The position numbers were made by a program, and so were the translations under genes. Under the pieces are notes generated by a model. It made no database searches. It saw nothing but the letters and a program-made list of their open reading frames with translations, and was not told where the DNA came from. A stretch of DNA of 54,433 nt from Actinomycetes bacterium (GTDB lineage Bacteria; Actinomycetota; Actinomycetes; Actinomycetales; Microbacteriaceae), in NCBI GenBank assembly GCA_023450335.1, contig JAEXHA010000023.1, positions 1-54,433 on the forward strand, in the 5' to 3' direction. Shown here one piece after another: positions 24,199-35,733 of this stretch. Position 1 is the stretch's first letter. Every line of letters begins with the position of its first letter.

Positions 24199-24218
24199 TA
24201 TGTTCTGAACATGTTCAG
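24199..24218 (+). promoter_or_regulatory. Leaderless tetR promoter with a perfect 14-bp palindrome over the start codon
   Basis: TATGTT (-10, 24199-24204) is 6 nt before ATG 24211. CTGAACATGTTCAG (24205-24218), a perfect palindrome, spans the transcription start and the ATG itself. This is a good candidate autoregulatory operator for the TetR protein encoded here. Confidence 0.6.
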
Positions 24219-24894
24219 TTCTGCCGAGGTGGGGCCTGCCGGAAGCAAGAGCGGGCGCACCCGCGCTCTCCTGCGCGACGTCGCCCTCCGTTCATTCCGT
24301 GAGCGCGGATACGACGCGACGACGATTCGGCAGATCGCGGCCGAGGCAGGCGTGTCGGTCGGCGTGACCCATTATCATTTCGCGTCGAAGAACCGGCTCG
24401 TGCAAGAGCTCTACCTCGACGTCCAGGAGAGGCATCGCTCCACAGCGCTGCCGCAGCTGGACGACGTCGAAGACCTGGTCGATCGGCTCCGTGTGGTCTA
24501 TCGCACGGGGCTGGACGAGCTCACCGGCTTCCACCCGCATGCCGGCGAGTTCGTCGCCGCCGCCCTGTCCCGGGGGTCGGCGGTGAACCCGCTGGCGGCC
24601 GACTCCGCGCCGGCGCGCGACATCACCGAGGCGCTGTTCGCGCGGGCGGTTGCCGGCGCCCGCCACGGACTGCCGGCAGACATCGCCGAGCGGCTGCCGG
24701 CCGCGCTGTTCGTGGTGCACCTGCTTCTCGCGCTGTACTGGGCGCACGACACCTCTCCCGGCCAGCAGCGCACGCGCCTGCTCCTGGACCGTGGGCTCGG
24801 GCTGGTGCGGCTGGTGGTGCCGCTGGTGCGGCTCCCCCTCGTCCGCCGTCCCGTACGCGAAATGCTCGACATCGTGGCGGAAGTGCGGTCATGA
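24211..24894 (+). CDS. TetR-family transcriptional regulator
   Basis: 227 residues from ATG 24211. The N-terminal TetR DNA-binding domain is clear: ALLRDVALRSFRERGYDATTIRQIAAEAGVSVGVTHYHFASKNRLVQELY, with recognition helix about 46-58. The C-terminal ligand domain has no recognisable specificity. A GTG 8 codons upstream is open, but the leaderless promoter favours 24211. It overlaps the next membrane-protein gene by 4 nt (ATGA), so that protein is a likely target or partner. Control of the upstream fad genes is possible but not shown. Confidence 0.9.
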   Translation: MFSSAEVGPAGSKSGRTRALLRDVALRSFRERGYDATTIRQIAAEAGVSVGVTHYHFASKNRLVQELYLDVQERHRSTALPQLDDVEDLVDRLRVVYRTGLDELTGFHPHAGEFVAAALSRGSAVNPLAADSAPARDITEALFARAVAGARHGLPADIAERLPAALFVVHLLLALYWAHDTSPGQQRTRLLLDRGLGLVRLVVPLVRLPLVRRPVREMLDIVAEVRS

Positions 24895-25430
24895 CCGAGC
24901 CGTCTGTGCGCAGCGATACCGAGCCGATGGCCTTCACCCGCGGCGAGTTCCTGCGCGGCGCCATGTCGGCATGGCTGTGGTTCCTGGGCCTGGACATCGC
25001 CGCGTGGATGCTCATCTACTCGCCCTCCGGCGGGGTTGTCGCAGCGATGTACGTGATCCCGTGGTCGGTGGTGGGGCTCATCGTGTTCGCCGCGCCGGCT
25101 TGGTGGCTGGCGCGGGCGCTGCGCCACACGGAGCGGCCATCCCGGCACATGGCCGCTTTTGCGGTCCTCGGCGCCGTTGTCGGCGTGGTCGTCACCGCGC
25201 TCTTCTTCGCACTGTCCGGGCTGCCCTTCGACCCCTCGGCCGCGGTGGTGTACCTCGTGAACACCGCTGCAGGCGCCGCCGCGGTGACCCTCGGCTGGCG
25301 TCGCGGTGCGCGAAAGGTGCTGAGGCCGGATGCGCCGTGTGAGCCTCGCGACGCCGACGCTCAGGTCGAGGACACGCTCGTCGAGCGGGCGCAGCCGCCA
25401 CGTGCGGACGGCTTCGAGACCGGGCGCTGA
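24891..25430 (+). CDS. Four-helix membrane protein, unknown function
   Basis: 179 residues with hydrophobic segments at about 26-43, 47-71, 88-110 and 116-137, and a charged C-terminal tail. It is translationally coupled to the tetR gene by a 4-nt overlap. No family is recognised. It converges with pepN with 12 bp between the stops, and no terminator is visible there. Confidence 0.75.
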   Translation: MTEPSVRSDTEPMAFTRGEFLRGAMSAWLWFLGLDIAAWMLIYSPSGGVVAAMYVIPWSVVGLIVFAAPAWWLARALRHTERPSRHMAAFAVLGAVVGVVVTALFFALSGLPFDPSAAVVYLVNTAAGAAAVTLGWRRGARKVLRPDAPCEPRDADAQVEDTLVERAQPPRADGFETGR

Positions 25431-25442
25431 GCCCGGCGCGCG

Positions 25443-27965
25443 TCAGCGTGCAGACGCCGGCTGGGCGGCGCGCACCCGCAGGTCGCGGGCCAGTCCGTCA
25501 CGCTGTTCGATGACGATGCGGCGCAGGGATGCCGGAGCGTCGCCGTGTGCCTCCAACCACGCGTCCGCCGAGGCCAGGGTGTCGGATGCCGGGAACAGGC
25601 CCCGCACGAGCCGCCGGGCGATCTCGATGCTGCGCGAGGTCCACACGTCGCGGATGCGCGCGAAGTAATCGTCGTCGAACGCGGCGATCAGATCGCGCCG
25701 ATTCCCGGCGCGGATGCCGGCGACGGTGGCGTCGAGCTCATCGTTGGTCAGCGATGCGTCCGCCCACGCTGCCTGCCACGCCTCCGCTCGGACGCCGGCG
25801 TCGGGACGTGCCGCCAGGGCGGTGCGGTGCGACACGCGCCCCTTCGCGGTCGGGTCCGCGGCCAGCTCCGCGTCCAGCTCGGAGATCGATGCGTGTCCGG
25901 TGGCCGACAGGGCGGTCAGCCACGACCACCGCAGCTCGGGGTCGAGCGCCAGGCCCTCCGGCGCTGCGGCGGCGCCGCTCAGAATGTCGTGCAGGGCGTC
26001 CGCGCGCCCGTCGCTGACGGCCGCGGCGGTCCCCACGGCGCGGGCCCACGCGAGCTGCGCATCGCTGCCCGGTGCAGCCGCTTGCAGAGCCTGCCATGCC
26101 GTCGTCAGCCATTCAGCGGCAAGGTCGGCGCGGTCGGCCTCGACGGCATAATGTCCGATGGCGAAGCCCGCGTGCGCGAGCGCATCGGCCAGCAGCGCGA
26201 CGTTGGTCTCGAGCGGCGCGTGACGGGAGACGATCTGCAGGTAGCGCGTGGTCGGCAGCATGCCGTCGCGCACCGCGTTCCACAGCGCCGCCCACACCAC
26301 CGAGCGCACCAGCGGCTTCTCGATCGTCGACAGACCTCGCGCCGCGGCATCCATGGACCGCTCGTCCAGCCGCACCTTCGCGTAGGTGCGGTCGTCCACG
26401 TTGGGAATGATGAGGTCCGCGGCGGGGAGCACCGGCGCGGTGATCGACGTGCGCGCAGCGACCGCGTCGAGATCGATGTCGGCACGATGCGCGAGCCGGT
26501 CACCCTCGAGCGCGTAGAACCCGACGCTCAAACGGTGCGGGCGAGGATCGGTCTGCACGAGGTCGAGTGTCTCGGCCCGCTCGACGCGGATCTCTGAAAT
26601 CCCGCTGGTCTGCAGCCAGGCGGCCGACCACGCGCCCAGATCCCGCCCCGACGCCGCCTCGAGCGCCGCGAGCAGGTCGGGCAGCGTCGTGCTGCCGAAC
26701 GCGTGCTCGGCAAAGTACCGTTGCGCGCCGCGGAAGAACGCCTCCTCGCCCACGAACGCGACCAGCTGCTTGAGCACCGACGCGCCCTTCGCGTAGGTGA
26801 TGCCGTCGAAGTTGAGCTTCGCGGCCTCGAGGTCGCCGATGTCGGCGACGATCGGGTGCGTGGTCGGCAACTGGTCCTGGTCGTACGCCCAGCCCTTGCG
26901 GCGGCTCGCGAAGGTCACCCACGCGTCCGGGAACCCGCCCGCCGCGGCAGCGGCATGCGCGCCCATGTAGTCGGCGAACGATTCCTTCAGCCACAGGTCG
27001 TCCCACCACCGCATCGTCGTGAGGTCGCCGAACCACATGTGCGCCATCTCGTGCAGGATCGTGTTCGCGCGCGCTTCGCGCTGCGCGGCCGTCGCCGCGC
27101 CGCGGAACACGTAGGCCTCCGTGAAGGTGACCAGGCCCGGATTCTCCATCGCCCCGAGGTTGTACTCGGGCACGAAGATCTGGTCGTACTTGCCCCACGG
27201 GTAGGGGTACGCGAAGGCCTCGCTGAAGAAGGTCAGCCCGCGCCGGGTGACATCGAGGATCTCCTCGTGGTCCAGGTGCGGCGCCAGCGATGCACGGCAC
27301 AGCACGCCCAGGTCCACCGTCTGGTCGCCGTGCGCCCACCGGCCCTCGACACGGTGGTAGGGGCCCGCGGCGACGGCGGTGATGTAGCTCGACAACGGCA
27401 GCGTCTCGGCGAAGGTGTGGCGGATGCCGGCATCCACCTGCTCGCGGGCCGTCTCCGCGCCGTTGGCGAGCACCATCCAGCCGGCGGGGGCCGAGACGGT
27501 GAAGCGCCAGCGGGCCTTCAGATCGGGCTGCTCGAAGCACGCGTACACGCGACGGCAGTCGGCCGGCTCATACTGCGTGTACAGATACACCTCGCCGTCG
27601 ACCGGGTCGACGAAGCGGTGCAGCCCTTCGCCGGAGCGGCTGTACGCACCGCGGGCGCGCACGGTGACGACGTTGTGCGCAGCGAGCCCGTCGACCTCGA
27701 GTCGGGCCCCGTCCCAGCGCACCTGGCGCGCGGCGCCGTTGACCGTGACCTCGTCGACGGCGGCCCCGATGAAGTCGATCCAGGTGGCGTCGGTATCGGC
27801 GGTGAAGGTCAGTGTCGTGACAGTCGGGAACGTCGACTCTTCGAGAACGCGGGCGCCGCGCAGGTCGAGGTCGACCTCGATCGTGTCGACGTGGATCGCG
27901 GCTGCGCGGGCGGCGGTCTCATCGCGGCTGAGGTTGGCGGAGCGGGACAGATCAGCGGAGGTCAC
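25443..27965 (-). CDS. pepN: Aminopeptidase N PepN
   Basis: An 840-residue M1 zinc aminopeptidase of the actinobacterial PepN type, releasing N-terminal amino acids in the cytoplasm. The exopeptidase motif GAMENPG and the zinc site HEMAHMWFGDLTT (about residue 304, with the third ligand Glu in WLKESFADYMG) are intact. A long C-terminal helical domain (ERAP1-like) follows. The GTG 27965 start has only a weak upstream purine stretch; it lies 20 nt after the dxs stop, so it is probably co-transcribed with dxs. Confidence 0.95.
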   Translation of the reverse strand: MTSADLSRSANLSRDETAARAAAIHVDTIEVDLDLRGARVLEESTFPTVTTLTFTADTDATWIDFIGAAVDEVTVNGAARQVRWDGARLEVDGLAAHNVVTVRARGAYSRSGEGLHRFVDPVDGEVYLYTQYEPADCRRVYACFEQPDLKARWRFTVSAPAGWMVLANGAETAREQVDAGIRHTFAETLPLSSYITAVAAGPYHRVEGRWAHGDQTVDLGVLCRASLAPHLDHEEILDVTRRGLTFFSEAFAYPYPWGKYDQIFVPEYNLGAMENPGLVTFTEAYVFRGAATAAQREARANTILHEMAHMWFGDLTTMRWWDDLWLKESFADYMGAHAAAAAGGFPDAWVTFASRRKGWAYDQDQLPTTHPIVADIGDLEAAKLNFDGITYAKGASVLKQLVAFVGEEAFFRGAQRYFAEHAFGSTTLPDLLAALEAASGRDLGAWSAAWLQTSGISEIRVERAETLDLVQTDPRPHRLSVGFYALEGDRLAHRADIDLDAVAARTSITAPVLPAADLIIPNVDDRTYAKVRLDERSMDAAARGLSTIEKPLVRSVVWAALWNAVRDGMLPTTRYLQIVSRHAPLETNVALLADALAHAGFAIGHYAVEADRADLAAEWLTTAWQALQAAAPGSDAQLAWARAVGTAAAVSDGRADALHDILSGAAAAPEGLALDPELRWSWLTALSATGHASISELDAELAADPTAKGRVSHRTALAARPDAGVRAEAWQAAWADASLTNDELDATVAGIRAGNRRDLIAAFDDDYFARIRDVWTSRSIEIARRLVRGLFPASDTLASADAWLEAHGDAPASLRRIVIEQRDGLARDLRVRAAQPASAR

Positions 27966-27985
27966 CTGTCCATGCTGTCATGACG

Positions 27986-29950
27986 TCAGGAGCGGTCCTC
28001 GCGCGTGGACTCCGAGGGTGCCGGCAGCCACAGCGCATCAGCGTCGCCGCGCTGCTGGCGGGCGATGGGGATGCGGGTGCCCAGCACCTGCGACACCACG
28101 TCATGCGCGATCTTCGGCGCGGTCAGTCCGGCATCGGCGAGGATCTGCTCGCGCGAGGCGTGATCGATGAACTCGTCCGGCAGGCCCAGTTCATCCACGG
28201 CGGTGTCGACGCCGGCCTCGCGCAGCACCTGACGCACGCGCGTGCCGATACCGCCCACGCGGATGCCGTCTTCGATCGTGATGACCAGACGGTGTCGTCC
28301 GGCCAGCTCGATCACCGACGGCTGCACGGGCACGACCCAGCGCGGGTCGACGACCGTGGCGCCGATGCCCTGCGCCCGCAGCCGCTCGGCCACATCGACG
28401 GCGAGATGCGACATCGGGCCGATGCCCACCAGCAGCACGTCTTCGCCACCGTCGCGGAACAGCACGTCGACGCCGTCGGACAGACGCTCGATCGCGGGCA
28501 GATCCGGCGAGACTGTCCCCTTGGGGAAGCGGATGACGGTGGGAGCGTCCTCGACGGCGATCGCCTCATCGAACTCCTCGCGCAGCCGGTGGCGGTCGCG
28601 GGGCACCGCGATGCGGATGCCGGGCACCGCCTGCAGCATGGCCAGGTCCCACACGCCGTGATGGCTGGGTCCATCAGGGCCGGTGACACCGGCGCGGTCG
28701 AGCACGAAGGTGACGCCGGCGCGGTGCAGCGCGACGTCCATGAGCACCTGGTCGAAGGCACGGTTCATGAACGTGGCGTAGATCGCGACGACGGGGTGCA
28801 GCCCGCCGAAGGCGAGGCCGGCCGCCGAGGCGACAGCGTGCTGCTCGGCGATGCCGACGTCGTGGACCCGGTCGGGGAACCGCTGCGCGAACGGCTGCAG
28901 GCCAGTGGGCCGCAGCATCGCCGCAGTGATCGCCACGATGTCCTCTCGCCGCTCTCCGGCATCGAGCAGGCTCTGGGCGAACACGTCTGTCCACCCCGTG
29001 GCCGCCGACCCGCCCAAGGGCATGCCCGTGGCGGGATCGATCTTGCCCACGGCGTGGAACTGGTCGGCCTCGTCGTTGCGGGCCGGCTCGTACTCGTGGC
29101 CCTTCTCGGTGATGGCGTGCACGATCACCGGCGCGCCGTACGACTTCGCCAGCCGCAGGGTCTCTTCGAGCGCTTCGAGATCGTGCCCGTCGATGGGGCC
29201 GAGGTACTTGATGTCGAGGTTGGAGTACAGGGCGACGTTGTTCGTGAATCGGGACAGGAATCCGCGCGTGCCGCCGCGGACGCCGCGATACAGGGCGCGG
29301 CCGGGGGCCCCGAAGATGCGGAAGAACGAGTCCGAACCACGACGCAGGCTCTCATAGCCCTCGGTGGTGCGCACGCGGTTGAGGTACCGGGCCATGCCGC
29401 CGATGGTGGGTGCGTACGACCGGCCGTTGTCGTTGACCACGATGATCAGGTTGCGGTCGTTGTCGTCGGAGATGTTGTTGAGCGCCTCCCACGTCATGCC
29501 GCCGGTGAGTGCGCCGTCGCCGACGACAGCCACGACATGCCGGTCCTTGCGGCCGGTGCGGGTGAGGGCGCGGGAGATGCCATCGGCCCAGCTCAACGAG
29601 CTCGACGCGTGCGACGACTCCACGACGTCGTGGGGGCTCTCCGACCGCTGCGGATAGCCGGCCAGTCCGCCGCGGGAGCGGAGATTCGAGAAGTCCTGTC
29701 GGCCGGTGAGCAGCTTGTGCACGTACGACTGGTGTCCGGTGTCGAACACGAACGGGTCGTTCGGTGAGTCGAACACGCGGTGCAGAGCGATCGTCAGTTC
29801 GACCACGCCGAGGTTCGGCCCCAGGTGCCCGCCGGTGCGAGCGACGTTCTCGATGAGGAACGTCCGGATCTCGGCGGCGAGCCGTTCGAGGTCGTCACCG
29901 GAGAGTCCGTCGAGGTCACGTGGACCGCGAATGTTCTCGAGCAGGCTCAT
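27986..29950 (-). CDS. dxs: 1-deoxy-D-xylulose-5-phosphate synthase Dxs
   Basis: A 654-residue thiamine diphosphate enzyme joining pyruvate and glyceraldehyde 3-phosphate, the first step of the MEP isoprenoid pathway. Motifs: HLGPNLGVVELTIALHRVFDSP, FDTGHQSYVHKLLTGR, VVGDGALTGGMTWEALNN (ThDP/Mg site), and AEQHAVASAAGLA with the catalytic Glu. The ATG at 29950 is preceded by TAGACT with a 6-nt spacer, so the mRNA is probably leaderless. Although DXP also feeds one PLP route, PLP here comes from PdxST. Confidence 0.97.
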   Translation of the reverse strand: MSLLENIRGPRDLDGLSGDDLERLAAEIRTFLIENVARTGGHLGPNLGVVELTIALHRVFDSPNDPFVFDTGHQSYVHKLLTGRQDFSNLRSRGGLAGYPQRSESPHDVVESSHASSSLSWADGISRALTRTGRKDRHVVAVVGDGALTGGMTWEALNNISDDNDRNLIIVVNDNGRSYAPTIGGMARYLNRVRTTEGYESLRRGSDSFFRIFGAPGRALYRGVRGGTRGFLSRFTNNVALYSNLDIKYLGPIDGHDLEALEETLRLAKSYGAPVIVHAITEKGHEYEPARNDEADQFHAVGKIDPATGMPLGGSAATGWTDVFAQSLLDAGERREDIVAITAAMLRPTGLQPFAQRFPDRVHDVGIAEQHAVASAAGLAFGGLHPVVAIYATFMNRAFDQVLMDVALHRAGVTFVLDRAGVTGPDGPSHHGVWDLAMLQAVPGIRIAVPRDRHRLREEFDEAIAVEDAPTVIRFPKGTVSPDLPAIERLSDGVDVLFRDGGEDVLLVGIGPMSHLAVDVAERLRAQGIGATVVDPRWVVPVQPSVIELAGRHRLVITIEDGIRVGGIGTRVRQVLREAGVDTAVDELGLPDEFIDHASREQILADAGLTAPKIAHDVVSQVLGTRIPIARQQRGDADALWLPAPSESTREDRS

Positions 29951-29956
29951 GACCCG

Positions 29957-29962
29957 AGTCTA
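29957..29962 (-). promoter_or_regulatory. Candidate -10 box of a leaderless dxs promoter
   Basis: TAGACT, 6-nt spacer CGGGTC, then ATG of dxs. The 202-bp region 29951-30152 otherwise holds only the acn terminator hairpin. Confidence 0.55.
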
Positions 29963-30107
29963 CGTGGTGAGGCTGGGCGCGCCCTGCGGCGACGGGCCGA
30001 CCAGGAGGCGGTTGACGGCGTCACGGGCGGCCGGACAAAGTGTGAAGCAGCGGTTGACCCTGACACTGGGTCGTGCTCATCCGCGCGGACTCCTGCGCGA
30101 CGACGAA

Positions 30108-30137
30108 CGCCCCGCCGGGCCGAAGCCTGGCGGGGCG
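30108..30137 (-). terminator. Terminator downstream of acn
   Basis: A 13-bp stem (CGCCCCGCCGGGC with its complement, one G-U pair) and a 4-nt loop that reads UUCG in the minus-strand RNA, 15 nt past the acn stop. It is a close structural match to the fadB terminator. Confidence 0.85.
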
Positions 30138-30152
30138 CCCTCGGTCGATGCG

Positions 30153-32987
<2,835 letters not shown>

Positions 32988-33094
32988 GGCTGTTCTCCTT
33001 CGTCGGCGGGCGCAGGCGCGACGGCCTGTCACCCCATCTTCCCCGTCTGCGGCGCGCTCTGCCAGTGAGGTCGGCCTAACCAGCCGGGGGTGGA

Positions 33095-33118
33095 ATTTAT
33101 CTTGATGTCAAGATAAAT
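33095..33118. promoter_or_regulatory. 24-bp palindromic operator candidate upstream of acn
   Basis: Perfect 11-bp arms ATTTATCTTGA and TCAAGATAAAT with a 2-nt centre. It is AT-rich in a GC-rich genome. It lies 3 bp beyond the DUF3159 stop and over 100 bp upstream of the acn start. On the minus strand it contains TTGACA. A dimeric regulator (MarR- or TetR-like) is plausible; the family is not identified. Confidence 0.6.
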
Positions 33119-33121
33119 CTA

Positions 33122-33913
33122 TCACGCGTCGGGTGTCGCCGCGGGCTTTGCGTACACGGCGCGCGCCGTGAGCCAGGTCACCGCGACCAGCGGCGCGAAC
33201 AGCGGCAGGCCCATGATCAGCTTCAGCGTGCCGAGGGTGGTCACGTCGCCGGAGAAGTAGAACGGCAACTGCACGGCCAACCGCAGATAGAACAGGCCTG
33301 CCCAGGCGATCGCGAGCCAGAAGAACACGCGTCGCTTGCGGCGGTCAGCCCGCCACGCGGTGCTCTCGTTCATGAGGAAGCCGGCGATCAGCCCGATGAT
33401 CGACCAGCCGATGAGCGCGGAGATGAGGAAGGCGGTGCCGTACACAGCGTTGGTGATGAGCCCGGGCACGAAGTTGTCTTCGCCGCGCCCGGTCCACAGC
33501 GCCAACGCGGCTGCCGCGCCGGTGGCGATCAGTCCGCCGAGTGCGGCGGCGAGGGTGGACCGCTGGATGAGCCGCAGGAGGCTGAACAGGGCGGCGAGTC
33601 CGACCGACAGGCCGAGCGACAGCCACAGGTTTCCCTGGCCGGTACCGGCATCGATCGTAATGGTGAACACGACGATGAACACGAGCCCGGGCAGCACCGA
33701 CTCGAGCACACCGCGCCAGCCGCCCATCGCGCGCCAGACCACATGGCCCGTCGTGGCCTGCGCGGCCGGGTCCAGTCCCGCCCGCAACGCGGCCTGGCCC
33801 AGCGCCTGGCTCAGCAGTTCGGATGCCGCCGGCTGGCTGTCGTCGCCGGCCTCCGGCGGGGCGCCCTCGCCCGACGGGGTGGATGCCGGAACGCGGCCGG
33901 ATTCGTCGCTCAT
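33122..33913 (-). CDS. DUF3159 family membrane protein
   Basis: 263 residues with about six hydrophobic helices after a 60-residue Pro/Ala/Ser-rich N-terminus. Family segments include GGWRGVLESVLPGLVFIVVF, NAVYGTAFLISALIGW and RRKRRVFFWLAIAWAGLFYLRLAVQLPFY. DUF3159 is an actinobacterial family of unknown function (M. tuberculosis Rv2693c). The ATG at 33913 overlaps the DUF3710 stop by 4 nt, so it belongs to the dut-DUF3710-DUF3159 operon. Confidence 0.88.
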   Translation of the reverse strand: MSDESGRVPASTPSGEGAPPEAGDDSQPAASELLSQALGQAALRAGLDPAAQATTGHVVWRAMGGWRGVLESVLPGLVFIVVFTITIDAGTGQGNLWLSLGLSVGLAALFSLLRLIQRSTLAAALGGLIATGAAAALALWTGRGEDNFVPGLITNAVYGTAFLISALIGWSIIGLIAGFLMNESTAWRADRRKRRVFFWLAIAWAGLFYLRLAVQLPFYFSGDVTTLGTLKLIMGLPLFAPLVAVTWLTARAVYAKPAATPDA

Positions 33914-34497
33914 GCCGCGCCGGGTGAAGCCGGCATCTTCAGCGGGATGAGGTCGCGGGGCGGCATGGGGGTGCCCCCGCGCACGACCACGATCGAGCGG
34001 AACAGGTCTTCGATCTGCTCGGCGGCGGCCACATCGCTCGTGGCCGCTCCCCCGATCACGCCGCGCAAGAACCACCGTGGGCCGTCGACGCCGACGAAGC
34101 GCGCCAGACGCTTGCCGGTGGCACCGTCGGCGTTCGCGGCGACGGGCACCTCGGCGAGCAGCTCGGGGCCGAGTGGGCCCTGGCGCTCTTCGACGCGGCC
34201 ACCCTGCTGGCGCACCTGCTGACGGATCTGCTCGCGCGTCTCATCCCACAGGCCGGTCGAGCGGGGGGCGGCGAAGGGCTGCACCTGCAGCGTGGAGCCG
34301 GCGTAGTCGAGTCCGACCGCGACGATGCGTTTGGTTTGCTCCTCGACCTCGAGACGCAGGTTCAGTCCCTCGCGGGGCAGGATCTTGATGCCGCCCAGGT
34401 CGATGTACGGGCGGACCGGATTGGCTTCGGACTCATCGAAGGGTCCGGTCGTCGCGCGGTCTGCGGGAGCGCTCTTGCTCGTGCTGTCCTCACTCAT
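33910..34497 (-). CDS. DUF3710 domain-containing protein
   Basis: 195 residues. Matches DUF3710 through RPYIDLGGIKILPREGLNLRLEVEEQTKRIVAV, LQVQPFAAPRSTGLWDETREQIR and VDGPRWFLRGVIGG. Unknown function, conserved beside dut in actinobacteria (M. tuberculosis Rv2696c-Rv2697c). 4-nt overlaps on both sides (dut and DUF3159) show translational coupling. Confidence 0.9.
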   Translation of the reverse strand: MSEDSTSKSAPADRATTGPFDESEANPVRPYIDLGGIKILPREGLNLRLEVEEQTKRIVAVGLDYAGSTLQVQPFAAPRSTGLWDETREQIRQQVRQQGGRVEERQGPLGPELLAEVPVAANADGATGKRLARFVGVDGPRWFLRGVIGGAATSDVAAAEQIEDLFRSIVVVRGGTPMPPRDLIPLKMPASPGAA

Positions 34498-34943
34498 GAC
34501 ACCCCTCCTGACTGATAGCCGGTCGAGCCGAAGCCACCCTCGCCGCGGACGGAGTCGGGCAGCTCTGCCACCGGGATGAAGTTCGCACGCGAGACCGGCA
34601 TGACGATCACCTGTGCGATGCGGTCGCCGGGTGCGATCTCGAAGGCGGTCTCCGCGTCGGTGTTCAACAGCGTCACCTTCAGTTCGCCGCGGTACCCCGC
34701 ATCGACCGTGCCGGGGCTGTTGACGATCGTGATGCCGTGCTTGGTGGCCAGCCCGCTGCGGGGCACCACGAATGCGACGTATCCGTCGGGAAGTGCGATG
34801 CGCACCCCCGTTCCGATGAGGGCGCGCTGGCCGGGTTCGAGGCGCACAGCCTCGGTGGCGACCAGATCGGCGCCGGCATCACCGGGGTGGGCGTACGCCG
34901 GCACGTGCTCCGCGATAATGGGAACGTCCACGGTTTGAATCAC
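34494..34943 (-). CDS. dut: Deoxyuridine 5'-triphosphate nucleotidohydrolase Dut
   Basis: Hydrolyses dUTP to dUMP, keeping uracil out of DNA. The 149-residue trimeric dUTPase has all five motifs: AHPGDAGADL, PRSGLA, GTVDAGYRGELKVTL with the catalytic Asp, DRIAQVIV, and RGEGGFGSTG. The start at GTG 34943 is preceded by TAGCCT with a 6-nt spacer. That -10 box ends 1 bp before the DUF3093 ATG of the opposite strand. Confidence 0.97.
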   Translation of the reverse strand: MIQTVDVPIIAEHVPAYAHPGDAGADLVATEAVRLEPGQRALIGTGVRIALPDGYVAFVVPRSGLATKHGITIVNSPGTVDAGYRGELKVTLLNTDAETAFEIAPGDRIAQVIVMPVSRANFIPVAELPDSVRGEGGFGSTGYQSGGVS

Positions 34944-34949
34944 CCCACG

Positions 34950-34955
34950 AGGCTA
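34950..34955 (-). promoter_or_regulatory. Leaderless dut -10 box in a 12-bp divergent gap
   Basis: TAGCCT (minus) plus a 6-nt spacer fills the whole 34944-34955 gap between dut and DUF3093. The DUF3093 promoter must therefore lie inside dut, where GATAAT (34914-34919) is a candidate. Confidence 0.5.
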
Positions 34956-35435
34956 ATGCACAACAACGCTGCCGGCACTCGCCCCACGGTATCCGGCTAC
35001 CGTGAACGTCTCAGCCCGTCGTTGTGGGTGGTCGTCAGCGCCGCGGTCGCGGCGCCGATGGTGTCGCTCGTGTTCGCCCCGATCGATGCGACCGTCGCCC
35101 TCATCGCCGGCATCGTGGCCGGCGCGCTGATCGTGTTCGCGCTGATGGCGGCCTCCCCCGTCGTGTCGGTCGCGAACGGTGTGCTGCGCGTGGGACGCGC
35201 CCACATCGCGGTCACCGACCTGGGTGATGCCGTCGCGCTGACCGGTGAGGCGGCCCGCGTCGCCCGTGGCCCGGGACTCTCGCGATCGGCATGGCATCTG
35301 CTGCGCGGTGGGATCGACGGCGTCGTGCGGGTCACCGTCACCGACGCGGATGACCCCGTCAGCGAATGGGTCTTCTCCTCGCGGACGCCCGATCGGGTGG
35401 TGGCGATGATCGCGCGGGCTCAGCGCCCGCGCTGA
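34956..35435 (+). CDS. DUF3093 domain-containing membrane protein
   Basis: 159 residues: an N-terminal basic stretch (SGYRERLSPS), two membrane helices (about 25-43 and 47-66), then a soluble PH-like beta-rich part (VVSVANGVLRVGRAHIAVTDLGDAVALTGEAAR...SEWVFSSRTPDRVVAMI). Actinobacterial family of unknown function, divergent from dut as in M. tuberculosis (Rv2698). Start at ATG 34956 with GAGG 3 nt upstream. Confidence 0.88.
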   Translation: MHNNAAGTRPTVSGYRERLSPSLWVVVSAAVAAPMVSLVFAPIDATVALIAGIVAGALIVFALMAASPVVSVANGVLRVGRAHIAVTDLGDAVALTGEAARVARGPGLSRSAWHLLRGGIDGVVRVTVTDADDPVSEWVFSSRTPDRVVAMIARAQRPR

Positions 35436-35442
35436 GCGTCGC

Positions 35443-35733
35443 TCACGAGCATTCGGTGCAGACGTAGCCGCCCGCGACCTCGTGGTCGATCTGGGTGCGG
35501 TGCTTCACGAGGAAGCACTCCATGCAGGTGAACTCGTCGTCCTGCGGCGGGAGCACGACGACGTCGAGCTCGATATCCGACAGGTCGGCGCCGGGCAGCT
35601 CGAAGCCGCTCGGGTTGTCCGCGTCCTCGGCGTCCACCGAGCCGGACAGCTTGTCCGGAACCCGCTCCTTGAGTGCCTCGATCGACTCGCTGTCGTCCTC
35701 GGTCTTGCGGGGTGCGTCGTAATCCGTGGCCAT
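35443..35733 (-). CDS. DUF4193 domain-containing protein
   Basis: A 96-residue acidic protein with four cysteines in two CxxC pairs (FTCMECFLVKHR...GGYVCTECS), a probable zinc ribbon at the C-terminus. Family found across actinobacteria beside DUF3093 and dut (M. tuberculosis Rv2699c). Function unknown; association with transcription or RNA is only a guess from the fold. Convergent with DUF3093 (7-bp gap). Confidence 0.88.
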   Translation of the reverse strand: MATDYDAPRKTEDDSESIEALKERVPDKLSGSVDAEDADNPSGFELPGADLSDIELDVVVLPPQDDEFTCMECFLVKHRTQIDHEVAGGYVCTECS

